DNA of 64,000 nt, from NCBI RefSeq assembly GCF_025137375.1, contig NZ_CP073720.1, positions 4,612,501-4,676,500 of the forward strand, read 5' to 3'. The position numbers were made by a program, and so were the translations under genes. Shown in pieces: positions 1-8,678 of this stretch. The notes under the pieces are model-generated. The model saw only the letters and a list, made by a program, of their open reading frames with translations, did no database searches and was not told the DNA's origin. Within the stretch, counting starts at the first letter, position 1. Each line of letters begins with the position of its first letter. Origin of the DNA: Dactylosporangium fulvum (lineage in GTDB: Bacteria; Actinomycetota; Actinomycetes; Mycobacteriales; Micromonosporaceae).

Positions 1-479
1 TCGCCGACGACCTCGGCGAGGACGTACGCACCGAGATGGTCCGCTTCGTGACCGGGCACCTGCTCGACGGCGACTGGATGCGGGCGCTGTCGCCCGACGA
101 CCCGGTCGCGCCCCGCTCCGACCGGCCCGACCACGGCGCCGCCGGCGCGTTCGGCGCATGGCCCGGCGCCACCGCCTACGGACTGTGCCGCCTCGGCCGA
201 CCGGACCTGGCCGTGGACCTGCTGTCGCGGATCCACGCGAGCACCTCCGGCGGGCTGTGGGGTCAGGCGATGGAGTCGACCGGCGGCGGTCGTTACCGGG
301 TCGCCGAGCGCGGCGTCGCCAACCGGGACAGCAACGCCGGCATCGCCGCCACTGAGGCGATCCTCGTCGGGCTCTTCGGGCTGCGTGCCGGCTTCACCGG
401 CCCAGAAACCAGGCCAGCGAGTGTCGACGTGTCAGGGATCGGCCAGCTACGCAACGTTCGACACCTGGAGAATTCGTGA
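1..479 (+). CDS. C-terminal part of a putative six-hairpin glycosidase
   Basis: Only the 3' end is present; the frame is open from base 3 and ends at TGA 477-479. The roughly 158 visible residues are rich in Trp, Gly and Asp-His-Gly turns (for example DHGAAGAFGAWPG and ESTGGGRYRVAERG), as in the last helices of (alpha/alpha)6-barrel glycosidases. The stop overlaps the GTG start of the L-fuconate dehydratase gene by four bases (GTGA), so the two are translationally coupled and probably act in one sugar pathway, the glycosidase releasing a deoxy-sugar. The family assignment is tentative because the catalytic part is outside the window. Confidence 0.5.
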   Translation, partial: ADDLGEDVRTEMVRFVTGHLLDGDWMRALSPDDPVAPRSDRPDHGAAGAFGAWPGATAYGLCRLGRPDLAVDLLSRIHASTSGGLWGQAMESTGGGRYRVAERGVANRDSNAGIAATEAILVGLFGLRAGFTGPETRPASVDVSGIGQLRNVRHLENS

Positions 480-1780
480 CCAACCGATTCGTGTCGCTGG
501 ACACCTACGACGTGCGGTTCCCGACCTCGCAGCACCTAGACGGTTCCGACGCGATGAACCCTGACCCCGATTATTCGGCGGCCTATGTGGTGCTGCGCAC
601 CGACGCGGTCGACGGGCATGAGGGGCACGGATTCGCCTTCACCATCGGGCGCGGCAACGAGGTCCAGACGGCAGCGATCCTGGCGCTGCGGCCCTATATC
701 GTCGGACGTCTGGTCAAGGAGGTCCTCGACGACCTCGGTGGCCTCTGGCGGGAGGTTGTCCACGACTCGCAGTTGCGCTGGCTCGGCCCGGAGAAGGGCG
801 TCATGCACATGGCGATCTCCGCGGTCGTCAACGCGCTGTGGGATCTCAAGGCGAAGCGGGCCGGTCTGCCGTTGTGGCAGCTGCTCGCCTCGATGACCCC
901 CGAGGACCTCGTCGACCTGGTCGATTTCCGGTACCTCACCGACGCCATCACGCCCGAGGAGGCCCTCGACATCCTGCGCCGCGGCGCGCAGGGCCGCGAG
1001 GAGCGGGTCCGGACGCTGCTCGAGGACGGCTACCCGGCCTACGCGACGTCGCCGGGCTGGCTGGGGTACTCCGACGAGAAGCTCACCCGGCTGTGCCGGG
1101 AGGCGGTCGACGCCGGTTTCACCCAGATCAAGCTCAAGGTCGGCGCCGATCTTGAGGACGACCTGCGCCGGATGCGGATCGCGCGGCAGGCCTGCGGGCC
1201 GCACGTGCGGATCGCGGTCGACGCGAACCAGCGCTGGGACGTCGACACCGCTGTGGAGTGGGTGAAGGCCCTCGCGCCGTACCAGCCCTGGTGGGTCGAG
1301 GAGCCGACGTCACCCGACGACGTCGTCGGGCACGCCGAGATCGCCCGGCGTATCGCACCGGTCCCGGTCGCGACCGGTGAGCACGTGCAGAACCGTGTCG
1401 TGTTCAAGCAACTGCTGCAGCTCAACGCGGTCTCGTTCGTCCAGCTCGACGCCGCCCGCGTCGCCGGGGTCAACGAGAACGTCGCGATCCTGCTGCTCGC
1501 CGCCAAGTTCGGCGTCCCGGTCTGCCCGCACGCCGGCGGGGTCGGCCTCTGCGAGCTGGTCCAGCACCTCTCGATGTTCGACTACGTGGCCGTGTCCCGC
1601 TCGATGCACAACCGCGTCATCGAGTACGTCGACCACCTGCACGAACACTTCACCGACCCGGTCCGGCTACGCGGGGGCCGCTACCTCGCACCGCTGTCAC
1701 CGGGGTTCAGCTCCACCATGCGGGCGGAAAGCCTGGCCGACTACACCTACCCGTCCGGTCCCCGGTGGCAGGCCAGCTAA
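476..1780 (+). CDS. fucD: L-fuconate dehydratase (enolase superfamily)
   Basis: A 434-residue enolase-superfamily protein of the length usual for L-fuconate dehydratase (ENOSF1-like), which converts L-fuconate to 2-keto-3-deoxy-L-fuconate in the non-phosphorylating fucose pathway. Visible catalytic residues: the KxK acid/base motif (K219, K221 in IKLKVG), metal ligands D249 (VDANQ), E275 (WVEEP) and E302 (TGEH), and H352 in CPHAGG. The N-terminal capping domain begins VSLDTYDVRFPTS, typical of this subgroup. The GTG start overlaps the upstream stop. The convergent neighbour is a GH95-like protein (a family known for alpha-L-fucosidases), which supports fucose or a related sugar as substrate. 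Confidence 0.9.
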   Translation: MTNRFVSLDTYDVRFPTSQHLDGSDAMNPDPDYSAAYVVLRTDAVDGHEGHGFAFTIGRGNEVQTAAILALRPYIVGRLVKEVLDDLGGLWREVVHDSQLRWLGPEKGVMHMAISAVVNALWDLKAKRAGLPLWQLLASMTPEDLVDLVDFRYLTDAITPEEALDILRRGAQGREERVRTLLEDGYPAYATSPGWLGYSDEKLTRLCREAVDAGFTQIKLKVGADLEDDLRRMRIARQACGPHVRIAVDANQRWDVDTAVEWVKALAPYQPWWVEEPTSPDDVVGHAEIARRIAPVPVATGEHVQNRVVFKQLLQLNAVSFVQLDAARVAGVNENVAILLLAAKFGVPVCPHAGGVGLCELVQHLSMFDYVAVSRSMHNRVIEYVDHLHEHFTDPVRLRGGRYLAPLSPGFSSTMRAESLADYTYPSGPRWQAS

Positions 1781-1900
1781 CCCCAACTTCTGGCAGTAAC
1801 GCTCATCCTTCCGCCAACGAAGGAGCGAGCCCGGCACGGATACCGAGCATCCAAGCGCCGGATCAAGAACCCAGACGACCCGGCGCCGGGTCACGGGCGC

Positions 1901-1948
1901 GGCTTCGACAACGCCGTGGCCGAGGCCAGCTTTTCCACCATCAAAGGG
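1901..1948 (+). pseudogene. Relic of an IS3-type transposase (DDE domain end)
   Basis: The frame reads GFDNAVAEASFSTIKG, matching the conserved stretch around the last acidic residue of IS3-family OrfB (typically DNAxAESFFSTLK). No start, no flanking catalytic domain and no clear terminal repeats remain. It is a short decayed fragment between two convergent sugar genes. Confidence 0.65.
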
Positions 1949-1990
1949 CGCCCGGGCCGGCGGCAGGTGGGCACGCCGCCGGCCCGGGCG
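1949..1990. terminator. Bidirectional intrinsic terminator-like hairpin
   Basis: A perfect 15-bp inverted repeat (1949-1963 with 1976-1990; CGCCCGGGCCGGCGG and its complement) closes a 12-base loop. It lies between the convergent fucD and GH95 genes, ten bases past the GH95 stop. Only short T runs (TTT) flank it on each strand, as is common for GC-rich actinobacterial hairpins. Confidence 0.75.
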
Positions 1991-2000
1991 TTTGGATCAC

Positions 2001-4757
2001 TCAGGGCGCGTTGATCGTGAAGCTGGCTCCGGCCGCTCCGGTGAACGTGACGACTCCGCCGCTTTCACTGTAGCTGACAGAACCGCCGCCGACGCGTGTG
2101 ATGGTAATCGATTGACCAGGCCACGGGTTCTGGAATCGCACTTGCCCGCCCACGTGCGTGGTGAAATCGACGTACTGCACCCGGCCGCCCTGGATGCGGC
2201 TGGATACAACCACAGCGTTCTTCTCGCGGAGATTGACGAAGCTGGCGTCCTTGTTGGACGGCCACACCGGGAAGAGGCGGATGACACCGTTGCTGCTCTG
2301 CAGGAGCAGGTTGTTTACGGCCTCGATCGCGCCGGCTTTCTCGAGCCCGTGCGACGGATCATAGATCCGCAGGTTCGCGACCGTCCACTGGTTGATCTGA
2401 TTCTTGAGCTGATCGATCAAAGCCTGGGCCGGATATCCCACCCGTGCCGCCTGTGTGAATACCTTGGGGAAACTGTTTTCCTGGCCCCAGGAGTTCATGG
2501 CGTTGATGGTGTTGATAGCCATCTGCCGGTCTGCGGCCGGCGAGTTGATGCCGAGAACCTCGCCTGGGTGGATGAACTCCAGATTGACGGTGTTGTCCCC
2601 GGGGTGGAAGGGCCTGGTGTCGCTGCCGGAGAATGTGCCCGCGTCTCCAAGAGCGAAGACCGTCTGGCCGTTGTAGACGGTTGTGGGGATGGGTGCGAGT
2701 TTGTTCAGAATGTCCTGCCAGGTAGCCCGCAGCCCGGCATCGACGTTCAGCGTGGAGCTTGCGTTTATGAGGGAGGTGAGTAGATAGCGGAGCAGGCCGA
2801 GGTCGGAACTCGAGTTCCGTGCCCACGTGCCCTCGTGCGGCCCGGCCCGCAGGTTGTAGCGCTGTGCGCCCGCGTCGAACTCCAGCCAGTTCTGGAAGAA
2901 GGCCGCGACCTCCTTGAGGAAGGGGTATCCCACGTTGGTGAGGAACGTGTTGTCCCTGGTGTAGTCGTAGTAGGCGATGTACTGCGTGGCCGCGAACAGC
3001 GAGTTCACGACCTGCTGATGGTAGGAGTCGTCTGCAACGGAACCGAACGGTGAAATACCGACGGGGAAGAGCAGTCCGCTGGGCATGCCGCCGGGGAAGC
3101 GAGTGGCGACGTAGTCGGCCTTGACCCGGCTGAGATCTTGCCGCGCCCTGCGGCGTGCTTCGGGCACGAAGTTCTGGATGGCGTCGACGTATGGAAGTGC
3201 CAGCTCGGGCCGGTTGCTGGAGTAGACGCCGTAGAAGTTGGCCTGGAAGTTGTAGTTGAGGTGCATGTCGCCGCTGAACCGAAGGTTGTCGCTCGTGGCC
3301 CAGATGCCGTACAGCCCAGGAGCGGTCTTCCCCGCTCGGACCGAAGATCCGAGCAGGTACTGGTGGCCGTAGTAGAACTTCTCCAGCACGTCGTCGTTCA
3401 GGTCGACGTACGACTGGAGCCAGTACGACTTCCACCAGTCAGTGTGCTGGGTATAAAGGCTGTCCACAGTGGAGCTCGACTGTGCATTGGACAATGTGAG
3501 CGCGGGGTTCACCGTGTTGGTCGGGTTCGTGCCGCCGCCCGCGACGGCAGTGACGATCCGGATGGTTGCGCCTGCTGGCAGGTCGACGGTGTGAGACGCG
3601 GTGGCACCGGAGCTGGTGACGGTGGTGGAAGCGCCGAGGACGCGGGTCGCCATCGACGCCTCGGACACCCACGCCGAGCTGGCCGGCGTGCGCCGTGTCG
3701 CCCACGTGGTCGTACCGGAAACGCCGGCGGTGTTGGTGAAACCGGACGCCGGCCGCGGCGAGCCCGCAGTCGTGTCGATCTTCAGCCGCACCGGAGTGGT
3801 GCCGGTGGACTGAATGGATGTGACGACCAGCGGGTCATTGGCAGCAGTCCAGGTTTTCAGCACGACAGGGACACCGCTGATCGTCATCGTGGTGTCGATG
3901 TCGCCCTTGAGGATGTTCTGCTCCTCCCGGAACGGGCCGGCGGCCGGCGGGCTCCCGCCTGGTCCGTAGACCTCGAGTTGTCCGATGCGGGCGCGGGGGT
4001 TGTTGATGGAGTCGCTGGTGGTGCCTTGTGTCGGTTCGCTGATGTTGAGGCGGATGTAGCGGGCGGTTACCGCTGTGATTGTGCGGTCGGTGGTTGCTGC
4101 GGTGTTGTTGGTGATGGTGTCGCGGACGGTCCAGGAGGTGCCGTTCTCGCTCGTTTCGAAGGTGAAGTTCTTGGTGTTGTTGGCGGTCTCGGCTGGGCGT
4201 GCGGCGGAGTCGTGCCGAACGACGTAGCGGGTGAAGGACTTCGGCGAGCCGAGGTCGACGACCAGCGACTGTGGCTTGCCGACCTCGGAGACCCAACCTT
4301 CGTAGCCGCTGGTCCAGGCACCGTTGACGGCCCGCGAAGGCGGAAAGGCCGAGTGGGAGCTCGACGCGGAGGCGGCCGCGCCGATCGCCAGATTCCCGGA
4401 GCCCGAGCTTGAGCCGCCGACGCCGCTGATGCTCACTGACCCCAGGGCCACGAAACGCGGGCTGTTGCTTGCCCAGAAGTTCCCTTTGGAAAGGTGGAAC
4501 GTTTTGTAGCCTACGCCGCCACCGGAGGTGACACCGATGTCACCGTTGCCGGCGAGTGCTGTGTTCGGCATGGTGTCGCTGACCGCGCCCGAATAGTCCT
4601 GCGTGGTCCAGACGCCTTTGATGGGCGAGATGAGGTTTTGGACCTCGGTCCACTGCTGTGCCGGACTCGGCGCGGCAGCAGCCGCTGGATGCGGAACCGA
4701 CAAGCCGGTCATGACCAGCGCTGTGATGACGGTACATGTGAGGATCCGTTTGAGCAT
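2001..4757 (-). CDS. Secreted GH95-like glycosidase with an inserted F5/8 type C domain
   Basis: The chosen ATG at 4757 has an AAAGGAG ribosome site seven bases upstream and gives a clear signal peptide (MLKRILTC..., hydrophobic core, AAAAA cleavage region); longer reading runs upstream but lacks these. The 918-residue product starts with a GH95-type N-terminal domain (ALAGNGDIGV), then about residues 120-268 form a discoidin/F5-8C carbohydrate-binding domain (SRAVNG, RYIRLNISE, LEVYG), followed by an (alpha/alpha)6 catalytic-like region (GDMHLNYNFQANFYGVYSS, PFGSVADDSYHQQ, LLLQSSNGVIRLFPVWP). GH95 contains alpha-L-fucosidases and alpha-L-galactosidases. The insertion of the binding domain so early in the sequence is unusual. 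Likely extracellular release of fucose-type sugars for the neighbouring dehydratase. Confidence 0.8.
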   Translation of the reverse strand: MLKRILTCTVITALVMTGLSVPHPAAAAAPSPAQQWTEVQNLISPIKGVWTTQDYSGAVSDTMPNTALAGNGDIGVTSGGGVGYKTFHLSKGNFWASNSPRFVALGSVSISGVGGSSSGSGNLAIGAAASASSSHSAFPPSRAVNGAWTSGYEGWVSEVGKPQSLVVDLGSPKSFTRYVVRHDSAARPAETANNTKNFTFETSENGTSWTVRDTITNNTAATTDRTITAVTARYIRLNISEPTQGTTSDSINNPRARIGQLEVYGPGGSPPAAGPFREEQNILKGDIDTTMTISGVPVVLKTWTAANDPLVVTSIQSTGTTPVRLKIDTTAGSPRPASGFTNTAGVSGTTTWATRRTPASSAWVSEASMATRVLGASTTVTSSGATASHTVDLPAGATIRIVTAVAGGGTNPTNTVNPALTLSNAQSSSTVDSLYTQHTDWWKSYWLQSYVDLNDDVLEKFYYGHQYLLGSSVRAGKTAPGLYGIWATSDNLRFSGDMHLNYNFQANFYGVYSSNRPELALPYVDAIQNFVPEARRRARQDLSRVKADYVATRFPGGMPSGLLFPVGISPFGSVADDSYHQQVVNSLFAATQYIAYYDYTRDNTFLTNVGYPFLKEVAAFFQNWLEFDAGAQRYNLRAGPHEGTWARNSSSDLGLLRYLLTSLINASSTLNVDAGLRATWQDILNKLAPIPTTVYNGQTVFALGDAGTFSGSDTRPFHPGDNTVNLEFIHPGEVLGINSPAADRQMAINTINAMNSWGQENSFPKVFTQAARVGYPAQALIDQLKNQINQWTVANLRIYDPSHGLEKAGAIEAVNNLLLQSSNGVIRLFPVWPSNKDASFVNLREKNAVVVSSRIQGGRVQYVDFTTHVGGQVRFQNPWPGQSITITRVGGGSVSYSESGGVVTFTGAAGASFTINAP

Positions 4758-4781
4758 GTTCACTCCTTTGGCGGTGGAGCG

Positions 4782-4795
4782 AGATAACGTTATCT
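4782..4795. promoter_or_regulatory. LacI-type operator palindrome upstream of GH95 gene
   Basis: AGATAACGTTATCT is a perfect 14-bp palindrome with the central CG typical of LacI/GalR-family operators. It lies 25 bases upstream of the GH95 start and downstream of the predicted transcription start, so a bound repressor would act as a roadblock. No LacI gene is in the window. Confidence 0.7.
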
Positions 4796-4829
4796 TGACT
4801 GCGGCATCCGACGCCTGCGTCGGGACCGA

Positions 4830-4859
4830 AACATAGACCCAGGTGCCTTGGGTAGTCAA
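4830..4859 (-). promoter_or_regulatory. Predicted promoter of the GH95 gene
   Basis: On the minus strand TTGACT (4859-4854) is followed after 18 bases by TATGTT (4835-4830), a good sigma70-type match. The start point would fall near 4823, placing the LacI-type palindrome at about +30. Confidence 0.5.
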
Positions 4860-4912
4860 GAACCCGCAGTTGACTGTGATCGCGCCCGGCCATACGCTCC
4901 GAGTGTCCCTCT

Positions 4913-4928
4913 GAAATATCGTTATTTC
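4913..4928. promoter_or_regulatory. Second operator-like near-palindrome
   Basis: GAAATATCGTTATTTC is palindromic except for one pair and shares the TATCGTTAT/ATAACGTTAT core of the downstream site. Its centre is 132 bases from the first site, a distance compatible with looping by a LacI-type tetramer, but it could also be fortuitous. Confidence 0.4.
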
Positions 4929-5241
4929 GTCTGGGGGCCGCGAGCTCGTCCTGCTCTTGGGTCGGGAACGTCGTTCCGTCGGTGCTGGCGTCGCCGGCGC
5001 TGGACGATGCGTGGACGCGGCGGCCCGCGCACGGTGGTGGAGTCGGCGCTCTCACCGCTTTGGGCGAGTGAACGGCGCCCGGCGGCCGGTCTCTGCAGTC
5101 GCGCGGCCTGCCGATGCCAGGCGTTGGCAGTAGCCGATCGGGTGTGGACGTGCATCGAGGTGTGGCAATGCTCGCCCGAGGGCGTGCGGATGCTGCCAGG
5201 GCGCAGATGCGTTGTGGAATCGGAAGACGCGTTAGAGCCTG

Positions 5242-7050
5242 ATGGCAAAGGGGATCAGGCGGGTGTTGGACTTGGAGCGCGGTTCGCGGTTGGCCCCACC
5301 TCCTCGTAGGGTGTCAATCGTGGGCGACATTGAAGTGGTCGACGGTGCTTTCGCCGGGTTGCGCGGCACGGTGCTGTCGCAGACCAGCCACGAAATCAAC
5401 GTTGAGATCGCCTTGTTCGGCCGGCCGGTGCCGGTGAGCCTGCGACCCGACCAGGTTCGTGCCGCCGGCGCGGCTGGACCAGCAGTAACACCGAAAACAC
5501 CCCATGAGATCTTGCGCGGCAAGATCGTCAGTGACCACAGCCGGCTCGCCGGCATCGACGCGTTCACCTTCTTTGTGGAGCGGGTCGCTGTCCCAGAGGA
5601 CGACCTGGCCAGCGAGTGGGATGCGTACCTGCGCCGCTACAGCGATGCGCAGACCCGTGCCAGGACACTCGAGCAGGCCGCGCTCGACCGGTTCGACCGG
5701 GAGTTGGGCGGCCTGCCGGACCACGAGGCGCAGGCCGCCATCGACAGCGATGAGGCATACTGGCATCCGGCCCGAGTTCTCGCCAGGTCGCTCGAGCAGG
5801 CGGCGCGCGACCGGCCCACCGAGCCAACACCCGAGCTAGGTGACATCGCCCGATGGGACGGCGAGCAACCGGACGATCCGTTGGTGCTGGCCCGCGAGCG
5901 TCGGGACCGGGCCGAGCTGGCAGCACAGGGTCGCGAGCACGAACAATGGCGGGCGAGCCGTTCCCCCGACGAGTTGCGCGCCCTACCGGCCCGAGGCAAC
6001 CCGGGACGGTACGCCTATGCGCAGCAGCCACACATCGAACAGCCGGACCTCCCCGAGCCGCCACCGGCCATACTGGACGCCTCACCACTGTTCGCCGCCG
6101 TCCTCGACGGCGGTGCGCCGATGCCGGCCGACCAGGCGGCAGCGTTGCTCGAGAAGTTCCACCAGACCGTGGCCGAAGTCTCCGTGGCGCACGCCGCAGA
6201 CAACCCCGCGATGTTTACCCGACTTGTCGTGGTGCATCAACGGATATCTCGGACTATGGTGGCCTCGCGCCGCCTCGATGTGATCCAGGAGTTTGTCCGT
6301 CACGAGACCCGCAAGCAGTACAACGTGGTCGGCTTGCTGCTGGCCGGCGGGGTCGGAGATGTCGCGTTCCCCAGCAACCCCTGGGGCATCCCGGCCACTG
6401 CCGGACTGACTGAGGCCCTCCGGCTGGTGTGGGCGCCGATCGCCGTCAAGGCGCCCAAGTTCGTTGCCGCCGCGCATCACCGCACCCTGGCATTGGCACT
6501 ACTCACCGGGCCTGACGGTGACGTCAACCTCGGCTATGTCACCTGGTGGCGGTACGATGACCACGACGAAGGGGTGCCGCCGACAAGCCTCGACTCGTTC
6601 GCGGCGGCGGACAGCGATTCGATAGATCTTGTCGTCGGCGCCGCCCCGCACCTTGCTGATCCAACCATCGACGTTCCGTCGCTGGCTGGTCCGGCACCCC
6701 GTCCGATCCGGGACCTCTGGGCGGTACATCACCGTTTGGCGCACACGGTCGGCGACGGGATCGGCGGAGATTTGGGTTCGAACATCCTGGAGTGGTTCGC
6801 CGACGAAAGCTGGCAGGTCGCCGGACACCGGATCGGTGACTTGCCACCGGACCGCTTCGTTAGCGGCCCCGGTGCAAGCAACTACGAGACCTACGTGTTC
6901 GATCTAGACGAACTCGACCCCGACGGTAACCCAATGGTTGGCTGCTGGGACAACAAACAATGGCAGATCTACGACCGCAAACCATACTGGCGTTGGCTCA
7001 ACACCAGCGGGGCCGGGCTTGTCTGGCGTTGGCCAGACGATGGCAAATAG
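5242..7050 (+). CDS. KOW-motif protein of unknown function
   Basis: A soluble protein of 602 residues from ATG 5242; GTG 5311 is an alternative that begins just before the recognisable domain. Residues about 27-75 (DIEVVDGAFAGLRGTVLS...VSLRPDQV) are a KOW motif as in NusG and ribosomal protein L24, which usually binds RNA or RNA polymerase. A long charged helical middle (about 85-250, many Arg/Glu/Asp and repeated LEQAA/RDR segments) follows. The C-terminal third is globular and rich in Trp/Tyr (YETYVFDLDELDPDG, KQWQIYDRKPYWRWL), loosely recalling SMI1/KNR4-type domains, but this is not secure. No membrane segment. It stands alone between a promoter region and an IS relic. Confidence 0.6.
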   Translation: MAKGIRRVLDLERGSRLAPPPRRVSIVGDIEVVDGAFAGLRGTVLSQTSHEINVEIALFGRPVPVSLRPDQVRAAGAAGPAVTPKTPHEILRGKIVSDHSRLAGIDAFTFFVERVAVPEDDLASEWDAYLRRYSDAQTRARTLEQAALDRFDRELGGLPDHEAQAAIDSDEAYWHPARVLARSLEQAARDRPTEPTPELGDIARWDGEQPDDPLVLARERRDRAELAAQGREHEQWRASRSPDELRALPARGNPGRYAYAQQPHIEQPDLPEPPPAILDASPLFAAVLDGGAPMPADQAAALLEKFHQTVAEVSVAHAADNPAMFTRLVVVHQRISRTMVASRRLDVIQEFVRHETRKQYNVVGLLLAGGVGDVAFPSNPWGIPATAGLTEALRLVWAPIAVKAPKFVAAAHHRTLALALLTGPDGDVNLGYVTWWRYDDHDEGVPPTSLDSFAAADSDSIDLVVGAAPHLADPTIDVPSLAGPAPRPIRDLWAVHHRLAHTVGDGIGGDLGSNILEWFADESWQVAGHRIGDLPPDRFVSGPGASNYETYVFDLDELDPDGNPMVGCWDNKQWQIYDRKPYWRWLNTSGAGLVWRWPDDGK

Positions 7051-7102
7051 CGTGCCGCCGCTGCTCTACCAACAGGCTCTGAGGCCAGTGCCGGATGGGC
7101 AG

Positions 7103-7324
7103 TCAGATCGCTTGGGCGAGTTCGGTAGACGCCGCCGCGACCCGCAGCGTGGGCGGGGTGTCGATGGCGAGTTCGTGGTAGACCGCGGCGGCGCCGGCCA
7201 GCAGTGGCGTGAACCGCTGCGCTCACCGGTAGGCGGTGAAGTGATCGACCTCGACCTCGTCGCGATACGAGAGGTTGAAGCGCGGATACCAGCGGACCGC
7301 GGCCACGACTACCTCGGTCGTGAG
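7103..7324 (-). pseudogene. Relic of an IS6-family transposase
   Basis: The minus strand reads AAVRWYPRFNLSYRD, then VEVDHFTAYR, a TGA in place of the expected Trp codon, then AQRFTPLLA. These are the N-terminal motifs of IS6 (IS6120/IS240-like) transposases (VRWYLRYxLSYRDVEE...VDHVTVYRWVQRFTPLL). The piece between them is deleted and the DDE domain is missing. The last 26 codons (to TGA at 7103) do not match the family. Confidence 0.75.
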
Positions 7325-7335
7325 CCCGGCCGGTG

Positions 7336-8295
7336 TTACCCGGCCGAGATCACCCGAACCGGGGTGCCCTGCAACCACGACACGATGTCTTCCACCGCGT
7401 CGCCGAAGAATCGCTGGTACATCGGTTCCGAGACATAGCCGATGTGCGGCGTCAGGACGGTGTTCGGCGCGAGCCGCAGCGGGTGGTCCGCCGGCAACGG
7501 CTCGACGGAGAACACGTCCAGGGCCGCGCCGGCGATGACTCCCTCCGACAGGGCCGCGGCCAGGGCATACTCGTCCACGATCGGCCCGCGCGAGGTGTTC
7601 ACCAGATATCCGCGCGGGCCCAGCAGCTCCAGTTCGGGCCGCCCGATCAGGTTCGTCGTGCGTTCGCTCAGCTTGAGATGGACGGTCGCCACATCGGCGC
7701 GCTCGAACAGCTCCTGCTTGCTGACGAGCTTCACGCCCACCGCCTCGGCGCGCTCACTGGTGAGATTCTCGCTCCAGGCGACGACGTCCATGTCGAAGGC
7801 CTGCGCATACCGGGCGATCCGCGCGCCGATATTGCCCAGCCCGAGGATGCCGAGGGTCGATCCGGCCAGCTCAGGGCCGATCGTAGTCTGCCACCGCCCG
7901 GCACGCAGTGCGGCATCTTCCGCAGCTACCCGCCGAGTGACCGCCATGATGAGCGCCCAGGTCAGCTCGGCCGTGGTGTGCGGTACGGAGCCGGTGCCGC
8001 ACACCACGATCCCGCGGGCATGTGCGGCCGCGACGTCGATTGCCGCGTTGAACGGACCGGTGGTGACCAGCAGCGCCAGATTGGGCAGCCTGTCGAGAAT
8101 GGACGCCGGAAACGCCGTCCGCTCGCGCATCGCCACGACCACTTCGAACGACTCCAGCCGGCGCACCAGGTCAGCCGGGTCGGCGACGTGGTCGGTGAAG
8201 AACGTGACGTCGGCTCGGTCGCGCAGAGGCGTCCAATCGGCACTTGACTGGGCAGCACTCTGGTAGTCGTCAAGGACGGCGATTCGAATCGGCAC
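7336..8295 (-). CDS. D-2-hydroxyacid dehydrogenase
   Basis: A 319-residue NAD-dependent dehydrogenase of the phosphoglycerate dehydrogenase-like family. Visible features: the Rossmann GxGxxG as LGLGNIG (about residues 150-156), substrate-binding Arg in NTSRGPIVDE, catalytic Glu in DVFSVEPLP and catalytic His in TPHIGY. The length fits a two-domain enzyme without the serine-binding ACT domain, so it is probably a glyoxylate/hydroxypyruvate or other 2-ketoacid reductase rather than SerA. It is monocistronic; the true substrate cannot be read from the sequence. Confidence 0.85.
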   Translation of the reverse strand: MPIRIAVLDDYQSAAQSSADWTPLRDRADVTFFTDHVADPADLVRRLESFEVVVAMRERTAFPASILDRLPNLALLVTTGPFNAAIDVAAAHARGIVVCGTGSVPHTTAELTWALIMAVTRRVAAEDAALRAGRWQTTIGPELAGSTLGILGLGNIGARIARYAQAFDMDVVAWSENLTSERAEAVGVKLVSKQELFERADVATVHLKLSERTTNLIGRPELELLGPRGYLVNTSRGPIVDEYALAAALSEGVIAGAALDVFSVEPLPADHPLRLAPNTVLTPHIGYVSEPMYQRFFGDAVEDIVSWLQGTPVRVISAG

Positions 8296-8410
8296 CGCGC
8301 CAGGCTACCGGAGGCCTTGCCTGCAGGGTACGTAGCATCCGCTGTTGTCCGGCCGGAGTCGATCCAGGTCGAGGCCCGCACGGCAGCCGAAGACCTGCAG
8401 AGCACTGACG

Positions 8411-8440
8411 AGGACGGCGCCGGGAGACCGGCGCCGTCCT
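8411..8440. terminator. Terminator hairpin after infA
   Basis: A perfect 13-bp stem (AGGACGGCGCCGG with its complement) closes a GAGA tetraloop. It lies 13 bases past the infA stop on the minus strand and also between convergently placed regions, so it probably ends the GNAT-infA transcript. Confidence 0.7.
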
Positions 8441-8453
8441 TCGTTTCCGAGAG

Positions 8454-8678
8454 CTAGTTGCGGTACCGGAAGAGGATCCGGCCCCTCGTCAGGTCGTACT
8501 GGCTGAGCTCGACCAGCACGCGGTCGAACGGCAGGATTTTGATGTAGTTCTTGCGGATCTTGCCGCTGATGTGGGCCAGGACGATGTGGCCGTTGGTGAG
8601 CTCGACGCGGAACTTGGCGTCGCGCAGGCACTCCAGCACGGTGCCCTCCAGCTGGATGCCGTCGGTTGCCTTGGGCAT
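8454..8678 (-). CDS. infA: Translation initiation factor IF-1 (second-locus copy)
   Basis: The 74-residue product is a full S1-like OB-fold IF-1 (EGTVLECLRDAKFRVEL, GHIVLAHISGKIRKNYIKIL, ELSQYDLTRGRI). It binds the 30S A site with IF-2 and IF-3 during initiation. In actinobacteria the main infA normally lies in the ribosomal protein cluster next to rpmJ; here it follows an acetyltransferase whose TGA overlaps the infA ATG (TGATG), so infA is translated by coupling. Differences from the usual actinobacterial sequence (IRKNYIK, LPFDRVLVE) suggest a diverged paralogue. Confidence 0.93.
   Translation of the reverse strand: MPKATDGIQLEGTVLECLRDAKFRVELTNGHIVLAHISGKIRKNYIKILPFDRVLVELSQYDLTRGRILFRYRN

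Noticed and set aside
3138..4412. Long open frame opposite the GH95 gene
   Set aside because: It is a shadow frame of a GC-rich gene with clear family motifs on the minus strand.
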